A DNA stretch of 5,319 bases, taken from contig JAFTUB010000141.1 in NCBI GenBank assembly GCA_017466495.1, positions 1 through 5,319 of the forward strand. Direction: 5' to 3'. How positions within the stretch are numbered: position 1 is the first letter of the stretch; every line of letters starts with the position of its first letter. The position numbers and the translations under genes were made by a program. Shown here in pieces: positions 4,921-5,319 of this stretch. Below the pieces are notes generated by a model. The model saw nothing but the letters and a program-made list of their open reading frames with translations. It was not told the origin of the DNA and made no database searches. This DNA comes from Clostridia bacterium (GTDB taxonomy: Bacteria; Bacillota; Clostridia; Oscillospirales; CAG-272).

Positions 4921-5319
4921 TTATTTGATCTCTTCAAAATCTGCGGCACCGTGCTTGCACAGGGGGCAGATAAAGTCTTCGGGAAGCTCCTCGCCCTCGT
5001 AGACATAGCCGCACACCTTGCAGACATACCCGCGCTTGCCCTCGGTTTCGGGCTTGGGCTTGACGTTGTTCTGGTAGTAGGTGTAGGTCATGGTTTCCTT
5101 GTCGGAGGTGACACGCGCCTCGGTGACGGTGCAGATAAACATACCGTGTGTGTCGAGGTCGACGTAGCTTTCGACCTTTAAGGACATAAAGGAGTTGATA
5201 TACTTGGGCAGGAACACCAGTCCGTTATCGGAACGCAACGGCTCCCAGCCCTCAAATTTATCGGCGTTTCTGCCTCTCTGGAATCCGAAATTCTCAAATA
5301 CAGAGAAGGGAGCCTCGAC
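4921..5319 (-). CDS. Flavin reductase-rubredoxin fusion (high-molecular-weight rubredoxin type), N-terminus outside the window
   Basis: Two-domain redox protein. The frame is open to the window edge, and the 27 codons before the TTG at 5238 keep coding well (VEAPFSVFENFGFQRGRNAD...), so that TTG is internal. The visible 132 residues hold the end of an FMN-binding split-barrel flavin reductase domain (FGFQRGRNADKF, INSFMSLKVESYVDLDTHGMFICTVTEARV). A linker ending NNVKPKPETEGKRG follows, then a short-loop rubredoxin domain with cysteines C100, C103, C118 and C121 of the partial chain (YVCKVCGYVYEG and FICPLCKHG). This order matches the Hrb proteins of acetogens such as Moorella, which pass electrons from NAD(P)H through FMN to rubredoxin and on to oxygen-reducing flavodiiron proteins. 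Being first in the visible cluster, it could supply electrons to the separate rubredoxin and for ferritin iron release. About 60-70 N-terminal residues of the barrel are probably missing here. Confidence 0.9.
   Translation of the reverse strand, partial: VEAPFSVFENFGFQRGRNADKFEGWEPLRSDNGLVFLPKYINSFMSLKVESYVDLDTHGMFICTVTEARVTSDKETMTYTYYQNNVKPKPETEGKRGYVCKVCGYVYEGEELPEDFICPLCKHGAADFEEIK

Noticed and set aside
5236..5238. TTG as start of the flavin reductase-rubredoxin gene
   Set aside because: Coding with family-like residues continues upstream to the window edge, and no ribosome binding site precedes the TTG.
1..5319. CRISPR array, tRNA, rRNA, insertion sequence or riboswitch
   Set aside because: No evenly spaced direct repeats, cloverleaf-type sequence, transposase frame or recognisable aptamer was seen on either strand.

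Overview
The window looks like a GC-rich Firmicute of the Oscillospiraceae/Ruminococcaceae type (Faecalibacterium, Gemmiger or Subdoligranulum relatives). This rests on the strong Shine-Dalgarno sites, the adjacent pyrB-pyrI pair, the anaerobe-type rubredoxin, high-molecular-weight rubredoxin and ferritin set, and G-rich palindromes with a TTTTGAAAA core behind stop codons. The genus is an inference; the sequence carries no rRNA or other marker that settles it.

Left part (1-1106, + strand): the 3' two thirds of pyrB (aspartate carbamoyltransferase catalytic chain) and a complete pyrI (regulatory chain). They are translationally coupled and closed by a clear intrinsic terminator. Together they form the allosteric, committed step of pyrimidine synthesis.

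Middle part (1107-3018, + strand): two single-gene units, each with its own recognisable sigma-A promoter. The first encodes an unrecognised 235-residue protein with two membrane segments and a soluble C-terminal part that may be a bacterial PH-like domain. The second encodes a 291-residue XRE-type DNA-binding protein fused to a multi-pass membrane domain. In front of its promoter lie two related dyads about two helical turns apart, which look like a tandem operator.

Boundary (3019-3175): the convergent junction between the + and - genes holds no gene. It contains two copies of a palindromic element arranged tail to tail. A third copy follows the 235-residue gene at 1996-2027. Each copy starts a few bases after a stop codon.

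Right part (3176-5319, - strand): a tight five-gene cluster. In transcription order it encodes a flavin reductase-rubredoxin fusion (5' end outside the window), a non-haem ferritin with a complete ferroxidase centre, a 54-residue rubredoxin too short for most ORF cut-offs, a Bfd-like [2Fe-2S] protein, and a ZIP metal transporter. Gaps are 15 to 33 bases. The set reads as an iron storage, iron mobilisation and oxygen-protection operon: a flavin/rubredoxin electron chain next to ferritin, a small ferredoxin of the family that reduces ferritin cores, and a divalent-metal importer. This cluster is the most interesting part of the window, notably for the pairing of a Bfd-like protein with a haem-free ferritin and for a rubredoxin with Ala at a normally glycine position beside the iron site.
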